A stretch of 16,254 nucleotides of DNA from Dehalococcoidia bacterium (GCA_030627025.1 DAOUSX010000002.1:1-16254); one strand, 5' to 3'. Shown: positions 1 through 7,234, numbered from the stretch's first letter. Numbers and translations: made by a program. Notes: generated from the letters alone by a model not told the origin.

Positions 1-20
1 AAAAGAGCCGATAATTTCAT
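1..20 (-). CDS. Start of a divergent gene, cut by the window edge
   Basis: Reading the minus strand, an ATG at 20-18 follows a Shine-Dalgarno sequence, GGAGGTGA (plus positions 31-38), a perfect match to the 16S rRNA tail. The first codons read Met-Lys-Leu-Ser-Ala-Leu before the edge. A lysine followed by hydrophobic and small residues would suit the start of a signal peptide or membrane protein, but six residues cannot identify a family. The gene would be divergent from speD and share the control region at 21-223. A weak minus-strand -10 element, TATTAT, lies at 61-56, with no convincing -35. The call rests on the ribosome-binding site and start codon only. Confidence 0.4.
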
Positions 21-67
21 TAATAAGCAGTCACCTCCCCCAAGCTTCTATCGAGATAATACCCGAT

Positions 68-93
68 CTAGCTGGTATTGAGAGAATAGCTAG
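68..93. repeat. Short inverted repeat CTAGCT/AGCTAG in the speD control region
   Basis: CTAGCT at 68-73 is repeated in inverse at 88-93 as AGCTAG, with 14 bases between the arms. The repeat surrounds the -35-like hexamer of the upstream speD promoter candidate, so it is placed like an operator. Six-base arms can arise by chance, so this is only a candidate site. Confidence 0.25.
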
Positions 94-107
94 AATCACT
101 TTATAAT
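78..107 (+). promoter_or_regulatory. Upstream promoter candidate for speD-speE
   Basis: TTGAGA (78-83) and TATAAT (102-107) are separated by 18 bases and match the sigma-70-type consensus in 5 of 6 and 6 of 6 positions. Transcription would start near 114, giving a leader of about 110 bases before the speD TTG start at 224. Confidence 0.5.
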
Positions 108-131
108 AGGCGTTTTCTTTCGCAACGCATA

Positions 132-160
132 TTGACCATTGTTAACATACGATATAAAAT
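132..160 (+). promoter_or_regulatory. Downstream promoter candidate for speD-speE
   Basis: TTGACC (132-137) and TAAAAT (155-160) are spaced by the optimal 17 bases, each with one mismatch to consensus. The transcript would begin near 167 and carry the small hairpin at 172-187. Together with the signal at 78-107 this suggests tandem promoters. Confidence 0.45.
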
Positions 161-171
161 CTCCACCTGTT

Positions 172-187
172 GCCCGAGAACTTGGGC
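172..187 (+). other. Small hairpin in the speD leader
   Basis: GCCCGA (172-177) can pair with TTGGGC (182-187), using one G-U pair, around a GAAC loop. An A-rich single-stranded stretch and the ribosome-binding site (209-214) follow. It could influence translation of speD, but I do not recognise a known riboswitch class, and there is no U-tract for a terminator. Confidence 0.3.
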
Positions 188-223
188 GCAAATCTAAAAA
201 TCTGTTAAAGGAGGGAAGGTGAT

Positions 224-604
224 TTGTATGCACTGGGAAGACATCTGTTACTAGAGTTAAGAAATTGTAATAAGGAGGTGTTAAATGACCTAGATTTTCT
301 TAGAGATTGCTTGAATCGAGCTGCCCTTCAGTGCGGCGCCACCATAGTTGGTGAATCCTTTCATCAATTTTCTCCCCGTGGGGTGAGTGGAATAATTAAT
401 ATCGCTGAATCCCACATCGCAATTCATACCTGGCCTGAGTATAGCTACGCTGCTGTAGATGTGTTTACCTGCGGAAACGATGTAAATCCCGAGGAAATAG
501 CCAATCTAATAACACAAAGCTTACAGCCCCAAAATTGTTCCGTAATCGAGTTGCGAAGAGGCATGGTAGAGAAAAGTAAGGTTAGGAGCGCTGTAAAATT
601 ATGA
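224..604 (+). CDS. speD: S-adenosylmethionine decarboxylase proenzyme, pyruvoyl-dependent
   Basis: SpeD decarboxylates S-adenosylmethionine to give the aminopropyl donor for spermidine-type polyamines. The 126-residue product has the length of the short bacterial/archaeal class (Thermotoga and Bacillus type). The proenzyme cleaves itself between Glu62 and Ser63 in the motif ESHIAIHTWPE, and Ser63 becomes the pyruvoyl cofactor. The two catalytic residues known from the Thermotoga enzyme, His68 and Cys83, are present, as is the FTCG motif. The start is TTG at 224, because AGGAGG at 209-214 sits at proper distance and no ATG or GTG in frame fits better. The stop codon overlaps the speE start by four bases (ATGA), so the two genes are translationally coupled. 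The enzyme is cytosolic and works as an oligomer of processed alpha and beta chains. Confidence 0.96.
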   Translation: MYALGRHLLLELRNCNKEVLNDLDFLRDCLNRAALQCGATIVGESFHQFSPRGVSGIINIAESHIAIHTWPEYSYAAVDVFTCGNDVNPEEIANLITQSLQPQNCSVIELRRGMVEKSKVRSAVKL

Positions 605-1524
605 AAGACTCTGACCCCGATAAACATAAATGGTTCCACGATTATGTCAGCCCTGACATTACCATATCATATAGGGTTAAGGACTTGATATACTCGGGGA
701 AGACCAAATTTCAATCTATAGCTATCATTGATAATAATAGCTTTGGCAAATGCCTTGTGCTTGACGGCAAGATTCAATCAAGCGAAGTTGATGAATTTAT
801 CTATCATGAAGCTTTAGTACACCCTGTCATGATCGCCCATTCCCACCCCGAGAAGGTGTTTATTGCTGGTGGTGGTGAGGGAGCTACCCTAAGAGAAGTG
901 CTGGCACACAATTCAGTCAAGAAAGCTGTCATGGTAGACATTGATGAAGAAGTAGTGGATATTTGCCGCCGCTTCTTGTTTTCATGGCACCAAAATTCCT
1001 TTGATGATCAGCGGGCAGAACTACATTTCACTGACGCCAGAGTATACCTCGAAAAAAACGACGATAAATTTGATGTCATCATCATTGACCTGCCTGACCC
1101 TTTAGCAAAAGGCCCGGCTCGCCTGCTATATACTCAAGAATTTTATCAGCTAGTTAAACAAAGGCTACAACCAGATGGCATTATCTCGGTTCAAGCCGAG
1201 TCTGCTGACTGGACGGAAATAGAAAACTTCGTGGATATCGTTAATACCCTAGCAACCGTCTTCCCTGTAGTTCACCCCTACCAAGCTCATGTACCTTCCT
1301 TTAATAGCTTATGGGGATTCACCACCGCCTCTCAAAAAATTGACCCTGGAAAACTAACTCCTGAAGACATTGACGTTAAAATCTCAACAAGAATATCAAG
1401 ACAACTGAAATTCTATGATGGGCTTACTCATCGAGCCATGTTCACTATCCCTAAGCACTTGAGACTTAAGTTATCCGAAACCAAGAAAGTCATTACCGAC
1501 AAAGAGCCCATCTCTGCTTACTGA
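601..1524 (+). CDS. speE: Spermidine synthase-family aminopropyltransferase
   Basis: This enzyme transfers the aminopropyl group from decarboxylated S-adenosylmethionine, made by the overlapping upstream gene speD, to a polyamine acceptor. The 307-residue protein has the N-terminal beta-strand domain (about 1-70), then the Rossmann-like methyltransferase fold with the nucleotide-binding motif GGGEGATLRE (90-99) and the acidic MVDID stretch (111-115). The catalytic loop reads DLPDP (163-167), where classic putrescine-using spermidine synthases have DSTDP, and is followed by GPARLLYTQEFY. That loop resembles aminopropyltransferases that take agmatine or longer polyamines, so the acceptor is uncertain. 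The start is ATG at 601, with AGGAG at 584-588 inside speD. No ornithine or arginine decarboxylase gene lies in the window. The gene converges with the acyl-CoA dehydrogenase gene, leaving only five bases between the stop codons. Confidence 0.93.
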   Translation: MKDSDPDKHKWFHDYVSPDITISYRVKDLIYSGKTKFQSIAIIDNNSFGKCLVLDGKIQSSEVDEFIYHEALVHPVMIAHSHPEKVFIAGGGEGATLREVLAHNSVKKAVMVDIDEEVVDICRRFLFSWHQNSFDDQRAELHFTDARVYLEKNDDKFDVIIIDLPDPLAKGPARLLYTQEFYQLVKQRLQPDGIISVQAESADWTEIENFVDIVNTLATVFPVVHPYQAHVPSFNSLWGFTTASQKIDPGKLTPEDIDVKISTRISRQLKFYDGLTHRAMFTIPKHLRLKLSETKKVITDKEPISAY

Positions 1525-1529
1525 ATCGT

Positions 1530-2687
1530 CTATAAATTCCGAGAAATCACTAGTCTCTGTATCTCATTTGTGCCTTCATATATTTGAGTTATCTTGGCAT
1601 CTCTCATACGTTGCTCTAGAGGATAATCACGGCAATATCCAAAGCCACCGACAATCTGTACCGCTTCTACAGTCACCTTCATTGCCACATCGCTGGCAAA
1701 AGTCTTGCACATTGATGAATATCTAACTTGCTCTGGTGATAGCCTGGTCATATCCTTAGGACATTCTTGCAGGATGGAGCAGGTCTTGTATAAAAGCTGC
1801 CTCGCTGCTTCAGTAAGTATACACATGTCCGCCAGCTTAAATCCTACTCCCTCATGCTGGATAATAGGCACACCAAACACAATTCTCTCCTTAGCATAGG
1901 TTATGCAATAATCCAAAGCGCCTTGAGCTATCCCTAAAGCCTGGGCAGCTATTGCTGGTCTGGCAAAATCCAGGGTCTTCATAGAGACGGCAAATCCCCT
2001 CCCCTCCTCCCCGACAAGATTCTCAACAGGTACATAACAATCCTCAAACACAAACTCCACAGTGTCAGAACTCCTGATGCCCATCTTGACCTCGTGTTTA
2101 CCTACAGAGAGACCAGGCGTCCCTTTGGTAACCGCTAATACACTAGAACCCTTGTAAGCACCCTTCTCAGGATCAGTCACCACATACACAGTAATTACGT
2201 CAGCGACGCCGCCATTAGTAATGAATATCTTATTGCCATTAACAATGTATCCATCCTTTCCTTTTTCAGCCCGACAGCTAAAATCGGCTACATCGGAACC
2301 ACCTGATGTCTCCGTAAGCGCAAAAGCAGCCAAATGCTCACCCGTGCTTAGCTTAGGAAGAAATCTATCCTTTACTTCTTTCTTACCAGCCAACATTATT
2401 GGCAACGCACCAAGTGCCTGGTCAGCAACAAGAAGTCCAACTGAAGCATCCACTCGAGAGAGTTCTTCTATCACGATAGTTTCAGCCAGCATCCCAGCAT
2501 CACCGCCTCCATAGTCTGCGGGAAAGTCTATACCTAAGTACCCGCCTTCCCGTAAAAGCCTAACCATCTCCCAGCTAAATTCTTCCTTCTCATCCCTCTC
2601 ATGGGCCCCGGGCGCAATTTGCTCCTCAGCTAACTTCCTAACCGCAGCCTTCAGCATTTTTTGCTCTTCAGTTAACTCGTATTGCAC
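1530..2687 (-). CDS. Acyl-CoA dehydrogenase, short/medium-chain family
   Basis: This is an FAD-dependent acyl-CoA dehydrogenase that introduces a 2,3-double bond into an acyl-CoA and passes electrons to electron-transferring flavoprotein. The 385 residues match the usual length. The order is an N-terminal helical domain (about 1-115), a beta domain with the FAD/substrate motif ALTETSGGSD (123-132) and FITNG (155-159), and a C-terminal helical domain containing RIVFGVPI (268-275), QIVGGFGY (344-351) and the signature YEGTNEIQR. Glu371 in that signature is the expected catalytic base. The start is GTG, preceded by GGAGG at five bases. The gene stands alone: no flavoprotein, enoyl-CoA hydratase or CoA-transferase gene is adjacent, so chain length and pathway (fatty acid, branched-chain amino acid or aromatic breakdown) cannot be told. 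Confidence 0.93.
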   Translation of the reverse strand: MQYELTEEQKMLKAAVRKLAEEQIAPGAHERDEKEEFSWEMVRLLREGGYLGIDFPADYGGGDAGMLAETIVIEELSRVDASVGLLVADQALGALPIMLAGKKEVKDRFLPKLSTGEHLAAFALTETSGGSDVADFSCRAEKGKDGYIVNGNKIFITNGGVADVITVYVVTDPEKGAYKGSSVLAVTKGTPGLSVGKHEVKMGIRSSDTVEFVFEDCYVPVENLVGEEGRGFAVSMKTLDFARPAIAAQALGIAQGALDYCITYAKERIVFGVPIIQHEGVGFKLADMCILTEAARQLLYKTCSILQECPKDMTRLSPEQVRYSSMCKTFASDVAMKVTVEAVQIVGGFGYCRDYPLEQRMRDAKITQIYEGTNEIQRLVISRNL

Positions 2688-3007
2688 TTCTACCTCCTGT
2701 GGTTAAAATCTAGATAAAACGACCATTAGAGAAATCCTAAAACAACGACAGCATATCCTGGGTTACTAATTCCACCGAGATCAATAGGGTATTATAAACG
2801 AGTTCTGAGTACATTGCACAGTATCAAACAATGAAACCCGAGGTTGTTAACTTGGTGTTAGCCGTTTACCTCACCTTCAGCCCCGTTTTGACGGTACCAG
2901 CACAGGGAGTCACTCCATAAGATTAACCATGGCCACATCACTAGCCAAGTGAAAATGGACGAACAGAAATTGCAAGGTATGCCAGAGCACTAACGGAAAA
3001 AGGTGAA
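2688..3007. other. Gene-free stretch between the acyl-CoA dehydrogenase and def
   Basis: No recognisable gene lies in these 320 bases. On the minus strand TATAAT (2796-2791) could be a -10 element for the acyl-CoA dehydrogenase gene, about 90 bases from the predicted transcript start to the GTG, but the -35 region is poor. On the plus strand two short open stretches in neighbouring frames (2851-2949, and 2945 to the stop at 3025-3027) read somewhat like protein, for example RTEIARYARALTEKGELNYL. They could be a frameshifted relic, but I recognise no family. No terminator-type hairpin follows def. Confidence 0.4.
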
Positions 3008-3511
3008 TTAAATTATTTGATGTTCTAAAGTTTGGTTACCTTGCGGAGTTACTTTCCATAGTTTGTCCTGGCTTTCTATATGGTCAACAAATACGCTGCC
3101 ATTGAGATGGTCTGTTTCGTGCTCCAAAACCTGTGCTAGAAGTTCTTCCCCCTCAAGACGAATTTCCTTACCTCGTCTATCCTGCGCCTTCACTTTGACT
3201 ACTTTTGAGCGCTTAATCTCTCCATAATAACCAGGAACGCTCAAGCAACCTTCTTCAACCACCCGCTCGCCCTGCCTCTTTATTATCTTAGGATTGATCA
3301 AAGTGATGACCTGCCCCTCAGGGATCTCAATAACCGCTATGCGCAGCGACATACCTATTTGCGGAGCAGCTAACCCTACACCATGGACAGCCCGCATCGT
3401 ATCAATCATGTCGTCGATTAACTTCTGAATCGAGCCATCAATGTTAGCTACCTTTTTTGCCTTCTGCCGCAACACCGGGTCAGGTAAAGTGCGAATCCTC
3501 AAAACTGCCAC
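3008..3511 (-). CDS. def: Peptide deformylase
   Basis: Def removes the formyl group from the N-terminal methionine of nascent proteins at the ribosome exit. The 167-residue product carries all three metalloprotease motifs: GVGLAAPQ (44-51), EGCLS (87-91) with metal ligand Cys89, and HETDH (131-135) with metal ligands His131 and His135 and catalytic Glu132. The usual HEMDH is changed only at the third position. It is the last gene of the trmD-rplS-priA-def block, 36 bases after priA. Linkage of priA and def is common, although the usual partner fmt is not next here. The chosen start is GTG at 3511. It has no convincing Shine-Dalgarno sequence, but a good promoter lies just upstream whose predicted transcript start coincides with this codon. 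Confidence 0.96.
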   Translation of the reverse strand: MAVLRIRTLPDPVLRQKAKKVANIDGSIQKLIDDMIDTMRAVHGVGLAAPQIGMSLRIAVIEIPEGQVITLINPKIIKRQGERVVEEGCLSVPGYYGEIKRSKVVKVKAQDRRGKEIRLEGEELLAQVLEHETDHLNGSVFVDHIESQDKLWKVTPQGNQTLEHQII

Positions 3512-3517
3512 GCCTGA

Positions 3518-3546
3518 ATTATAGCTCAGCTCTTTTACAACGTAAA
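3518..3546 (-). promoter_or_regulatory. Promoter candidate for a leaderless def transcript
   Basis: Read on the minus strand, TTTACG (3546-3541) is followed after exactly 17 bases by TATAAT (3523-3518). Six bases then separate the -10 from the def GTG at 3511, so transcription would begin at or within a base or two of the start codon. It lies in the priA-def gap and in the last codons of priA, giving def a promoter independent of the upstream operon. Confidence 0.5.
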
Positions 3547-3547
3547 T

Positions 3548-5956
3548 CTAGACCATCCCCACAGGGTCAACATCTACAGTCCAGCCTTGAGGTAAGGTTA
3601 TGTCTGATAAAGCTTGAGCAGGATTGGAACCACGAATGATAATCTGCCAGCGATATCTCCCCCTAACTCTGGAAGCAAAAGCGGGGATGGGACCGATTAA
3701 GTTCCAATCAGGCATCTCCTCCCGTTTTTTCTCCAAGAGTAAACTACTCACCTTCTCCGCCTCTTTCTGACACAATTTATCATTGGTGTGAGTATAAACC
3801 AGGCGAATGAACCGACTAAAAGGAGGATAGCTATATTGCTGCCGGTAATTTATCTCCTGATCATAGAAACTCACATAATCGTGTTTGGCTGCAGCTTGAA
3901 CAGCGTAATTCTCCGGAGAATATGTCTGAATGACAACCTTCCCCACTTTAACCCCACGGCCAGCCCGACCAGCTACTTGACAAAGAAGCTGAAAGGTCCG
4001 CTCACCAGCACGGAAATCAGGAAAGTTAAGCCCAGTATCAGCGTTAATTATCCCAGCAAGAGTTACCCAGGGTAAATCTAGCCCTTTGGCTATCATCTGA
4101 GTGCCAATGAGTATATCAGCCTTACGATCCCGAAAAGTGCTCAATAATTCCTCATGTGCATATCGTCTTCTGGTTACATCCCTATCCCAGCGAAGCACCG
4201 CCGCCTGTGGGAAGAATCGCTTCACTTCATCTTCCACCCTCTGTGTGCCAATGCCCAAGAACCTGAGGCGTGAACTCAAACAATTTGGACAATTTACGGG
4301 AAGCAGCAAAGCATAATGGCATCTATGGCAAACTAACTTCTTCTCCACTGAATGATAGGTGAGCGCTATTGAGCAACGGGGGCAGCGAAAAACAAAACCA
4401 CAACGCCGGCACTGGATAAAAGTGGCTGTGCCACGGCGGTTAAGAAAAAGGATTATTTGTTCCTTTTGAATCAAAGCTTCTTTCATCGCACTTAGTAGAC
4501 GGCGACTAAACATGCTGGTATTTCCAGCTTTGAGCTCTTCCCTCAAGTCCACTATGCTTACTTCAGGGAGTGGTGAATAACCACGAGAAGTAATTCTTTC
4601 CTTCAGCTCCACTAATTGATATTCTCCCAGCCGCGCTTTGTGAAAGCTATCAACATCGGGTGTGGCACTACCTAAGATAACACTAGCACCGCTCAACTCC
4701 GCTAATTTAAGAGCTACATCTCGAGCATGATAGCGAGGCGATTTATCTTCCTGCTTATATGTCCATTCATGCTCTTCATCAATAATGATGAGCCCAAGGT
4801 CAGGTTGAGGAGCGAATAAAGCGCTTCGAGGCCCGATAACTACATCGCATTCCCCTCTCCTTGTCCACCACCATTCATCAAATTGCTCACCTAAAGAAAG
4901 AGCACTGTGCAATACCGCTACCCGACCTGGAAAACGACTGGCAAAACGTTCCACCGTCTGTGCAGTAAGGGCAATCTCAGGAATAAGGCAAATACCACGC
5001 TTGCCTTCAGCGATGGTCTTAGCTAGAGCCCGCAGGTAAATCTCCGTCTTCCCACTCCCAGTAACCCCAAAAAGAAGAAAAACTGTGGATTTACCCCGGT
5101 TATGTTCTATCCTGCTCCAAGCAACTTGCTGAGATGAGGTAAGAGACACTGGAGGCATTGGCTTGATATCGAAATGCGCCAATGGGTCACGCCTGACAGT
5201 AACCAATTCTATAGAAAATAAGTGCCCACTTCCCAGAGCCCTGATTGTTTTAAGCGAGCAATTAACTCGCTTCCTTACCTCGCTGATGGGAAGTGGCTTG
5301 GATTCCTCAGCCAGAAATTGTAATAACGCAGCTCGCTTATAGGCTCTGGTTGTTTTCAGCCGAGCTATTTCACCAGCAATATCGTCCTTACTGGCAACAA
5401 GCTTAATATAAGGAATTACTTTTGGTTCTACCCTCGCCTTCTCTAACTCAGAAAACCTAACTACGAGCCCGAGATTAACAAGCTTGTCAGTGATTCGCCC
5501 AGCCTTACCTACCCCCAACTTTTTCCCCAATTCCTTGAGACTTACCCTTCCCCTCTCCTCAATAAAGTGAAGGACCTCGCCTTGTTCTGGCGTAAGCAAT
5601 GATAAACCACTTTGATCGCCTGATAGACGGAGGTAAGTGGCAAGTTTGCGCTCGAACCCAGGTGGCAACATTAGAGCCATGGCATCAAATAAAGAGGAAA
5701 GATATTGCCTGCTTATCCATTGAGCAAGTTCGACTTGTGTAGGAGAAAGCAAGGGGTAACCAGTAACAACATCGTCTATCTCCTTAACCACATTAACGGA
5801 AGGAATCTCACCCAACTGCACAACAATGCCTTGCACGATTCTGGAACCAAAAGGAACCCAGACTGCCTGACCTATGTGCACATTCAAGTGAGGAGGAATG
5901 GCATAACAAAAGGGAGAGTAGCTTGGACACTTAACCGCTACATCGGCATACTTCAT
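3548..5956 (-). CDS. priA: Primosomal protein N', replication restart helicase
   Basis: PriA recognises stalled or repaired forks and loads the replicative helicase. The 802-residue protein has an N-terminal 3'-end/DNA-binding domain (about 1-100), a winged-helix-like segment (about 120-170), and an SF2 helicase core with Walker A GVTGSGKTE (297-305), DEEH box (393-396) and GSATP (429-433). Four cysteine pairs follow for two zinc ions: C516/C519, C525/C528, C543/C546 and C556/C559. Motif V, GTQMIAKGLDLP (618-629), motif VI, QVAGRAGRG (660-668), and the C-terminal PPFSRFIRL stretch (711-719) complete it. It is longer than the roughly 730-residue E. coli protein because of extra sequence around the winged-helix segment. 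The ATG directly abuts the rplS stop codon (TAAATG) with no clear ribosome-binding site, so translation is probably coupled to rplS. Confidence 0.97.
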   Translation of the reverse strand: MKYADVAVKCPSYSPFCYAIPPHLNVHIGQAVWVPFGSRIVQGIVVQLGEIPSVNVVKEIDDVVTGYPLLSPTQVELAQWISRQYLSSLFDAMALMLPPGFERKLATYLRLSGDQSGLSLLTPEQGEVLHFIEERGRVSLKELGKKLGVGKAGRITDKLVNLGLVVRFSELEKARVEPKVIPYIKLVASKDDIAGEIARLKTTRAYKRAALLQFLAEESKPLPISEVRKRVNCSLKTIRALGSGHLFSIELVTVRRDPLAHFDIKPMPPVSLTSSQQVAWSRIEHNRGKSTVFLLFGVTGSGKTEIYLRALAKTIAEGKRGICLIPEIALTAQTVERFASRFPGRVAVLHSALSLGEQFDEWWWTRRGECDVVIGPRSALFAPQPDLGLIIIDEEHEWTYKQEDKSPRYHARDVALKLAELSGASVILGSATPDVDSFHKARLGEYQLVELKERITSRGYSPLPEVSIVDLREELKAGNTSMFSRRLLSAMKEALIQKEQIILFLNRRGTATFIQCRRCGFVFRCPRCSIALTYHSVEKKLVCHRCHYALLLPVNCPNCLSSRLRFLGIGTQRVEDEVKRFFPQAAVLRWDRDVTRRRYAHEELLSTFRDRKADILIGTQMIAKGLDLPWVTLAGIINADTGLNFPDFRAGERTFQLLCQVAGRAGRGVKVGKVVIQTYSPENYAVQAAAKHDYVSFYDQEINYRQQYSYPPFSRFIRLVYTHTNDKLCQKEAEKVSSLLLEKKREEMPDWNLIGPIPAFASRVRGRYRWQIIIRGSNPAQALSDITLPQGWTVDVDPVGMV

Positions 5957-6313
5957 TTAAGGTGCTTGGACTTTCTCTGGCCTTTCCGCCAATCGAGCCT
6001 GTTTGGCACTCAGTTTTCGGATGTAATAAAGCTTGGCACGACGCACCTTACCATGTTTAAGCACCGCTACATCCTGTATAAGCGGAGATTGAAGGGGAAA
6101 AGTACACTCTACTCCAACCCCATAACTTACTCGTCTTACCGTAAAATTGCCGCCATCAATGCCTTTCCTCAGCCTGATTATTACTCCCTGAAATTGTTGA
6201 ACTCGCTCCTTACCGGCATCTATCACCTTCAACCTAACCTTCACCGTATCACCGGGAGAAAGTTGAGGAATATTTGGGTTTATTCTCGGCTTAACTAGCG
6301 ATCTGATATCCAT
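5957..6313 (-). CDS. rplS: 50S ribosomal protein L19
   Basis: L19 sits at the 30S-50S interface of the ribosome. The 118-residue product has the full family pattern: PGDTVKVRLKV (20-30), QQFQGVIIRLR (39-49), FTVRRVSYGVGVE (57-69), TFPLQSP (71-77), and the basic KVRRAKLYYIRKL (89-101). Only two bases separate it from the trmD stop, and its ribosome-binding site, GAGGAG, lies in the last codons of trmD, five bases before the ATG, so the two are one transcription unit. It is followed without a gap by priA. The trmD-rplS pair is the conserved tail of the rpsP-rimM-trmD-rplS operon; rpsP and rimM are not in this window. Confidence 0.97.
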   Translation of the reverse strand: MDIRSLVKPRINPNIPQLSPGDTVKVRLKVIDAGKERVQQFQGVIIRLRKGIDGGNFTVRRVSYGVGVECTFPLQSPLIQDVAVLKHGKVRRAKLYYIRKLSAKQARLAERPEKVQAP

Positions 6314-6315
6314 TT

Positions 6316-7020
6316 TTACTCCTCAGCAGATAAATTTCCTTGTTTAGCGAGATCGGGGCGGCGTTTCAAGGTTCGCAAGATAGCCTGCCGCCAGCGCCAG
6401 CGAGCAATCTCTTCATGGTTTCCGGAAAGCAAAACTGACGGCACTGCCCAACCTCGATATACTTTCGGTCTTGTATATTGAGGATATTCCAGAAGCCCGT
6501 TGCTATGGGAATCACTGTGAAATGATAGTGGTGAGCCAAGTGCCCCTGGTATCAATCTAACCACAGCATCAACAACAATCACGGCCGCTAATTCCCCAGC
6601 ACTGAGCACATAATCACCAATGCTAATTTCATCAGTAACGAGATGCTCCCGCACTCTCTCATCCACACCTTCATAATGACCACAAATTAGCATTATATTC
6701 TGATGTAGAGCCAACTCCCTAGCGACTTGCTGTGTGAAAAGCCTACCTTGGGGAGTGAGTAAAATAATCGGCGAATCACTGTAATCAACCCGCTCTTTTA
6801 TTGATTCCGCTGCTTCGAAAATCGGCTCGGGCTTGAGCACCATCCCTGGACCACCCCCATATGGATAATCATCCACGGTGTGATGCTTGTCATGACTGTA
6901 GTCCCGAATATTATGAACTATGACTTCCACTAATCCACGCTCTCTAGCCCGTTTAACAATACTGCAATCAAACGGCGATGCAAGCATCTCGGGAAAAAGG
7001 CACAATATATCAATTCTCAT
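6316..7020 (-). CDS. trmD: tRNA (guanine-37-N1)-methyltransferase
   Basis: TrmD methylates G37 next to the anticodon of tRNAs with a G at position 36, which prevents +1 frameshifting. The 234-residue protein is a SPOUT enzyme. The trefoil-knot SAM site shows [10 protein letters not shown] (114-123) and [13 protein letters not shown] (131-143), where the more usual last residues are SGGE. The YGGGPGM motif is at 54-60. Arg155 and Asp170, which correspond to the catalytic Arg154 and Asp169 of the E. coli enzyme, are present, followed by LEYPQYTRP (177-185) and LSGNHEEI (198-205). It is the first gene of the minus-strand block with rplS, priA and def. There is no clear ribosome-binding site. A weak extended -10, TGATAAGAT (minus strand, -10 at 7038-7033), would place the transcript start about five bases before the ATG. 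Confidence 0.97.
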   Translation of the reverse strand: MRIDILCLFPEMLASPFDCSIVKRARERGLVEVIVHNIRDYSHDKHHTVDDYPYGGGPGMVLKPEPIFEAAESIKERVDYSDSPIILLTPQGRLFTQQVARELALHQNIMLICGHYEGVDERVREHLVTDEISIGDYVLSAGELAAVIVVDAVVRLIPGALGSPLSFHSDSHSNGLLEYPQYTRPKVYRGWAVPSVLLSGNHEEIARWRWRQAILRTLKRRPDLAKQGNLSAEE

Positions 7021-7092
7021 TTTCGCTGTTTTATCTTATCACACATTTATTAAGCAGTTACAGAACCTTTTTTTGTTTTCGTTGTTCCCAGA

Positions 7093-7104
7093 ATGTTTAA
7101 ACAT
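7093..7104. repeat. 12-base perfect palindrome between the trmD and dcw operons
   Basis: ATGTTTAAACAT is a perfect 12-base palindrome in the 214-base divergent intergenic region, about 50 bases upstream of the dcw promoter and about 70 bases from the trmD start. It could be a dimeric regulator's site or just AT-rich chance. Confidence 0.3.
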
Positions 7105-7150
7105 CTTGATGCAAAAATCAAAAAAAATAAGCAAAAAGAGGGAAAGGGTA

Positions 7151-7181
7151 TTGACAAAGGAATTGGGGTAAAGAGTATAAT
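7151..7181 (+). promoter_or_regulatory. dcw operon promoter, consensus hexamers
   Basis: TTGACA (7151-7156) and TATAAT (7176-7181) are both perfect consensus hexamers, separated by a longer-than-ideal 19 bases. Transcription should start near 7188, inside the first of three TGGRN repeats. The stretched spacer may weaken the basal promoter and leave room for regulation. Confidence 0.7.
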
Positions 7182-7186
7182 GATTG

Positions 7187-7211
7187 TGGAGAATGGTGGG
7201 AGATTGTGGGG
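7187..7211 (+). promoter_or_regulatory. MraZ-type operator: three TGGRN direct repeats
   Basis: TGGAG (7187-7191), TGGGA (7197-7201) and TGGGG (7207-7211) recur with exact 10-base periodicity, separated by 5-base spacers. MraZ of E. coli is known to bind TGGGN direct repeats with 5-base spacers at its own promoter. Here the repeats lie over the expected transcript start, just downstream of the -10 and upstream of an operon that contains mraZ, as expected for autorepression. A further TGGGG at 7164-7168 lies within the promoter spacer but is out of register. Confidence 0.7.
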
Positions 7212-7234
7212 AAGTAAGCTAGGTGGAGGTTATT

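Noticed and set aside
165..215. SAM- or preQ1-type riboswitch ahead of speD
   Set aside because: A small hairpin is present, but the loop and tail sequences do not match the class consensus that I know, so it is recorded only as a hairpin.
1705..2514. Plus-strand open frames opposite the acyl-CoA dehydrogenase
   Set aside because: They are antisense to a full-length gene with all family motifs; there are no start signals.
5705..6298. Long plus-strand open frame (197 codons) opposite priA and rplS
   Set aside because: It lies entirely antisense to two clearly recognisable genes, has no ribosome-binding site and its translation shows no domain-like pattern.
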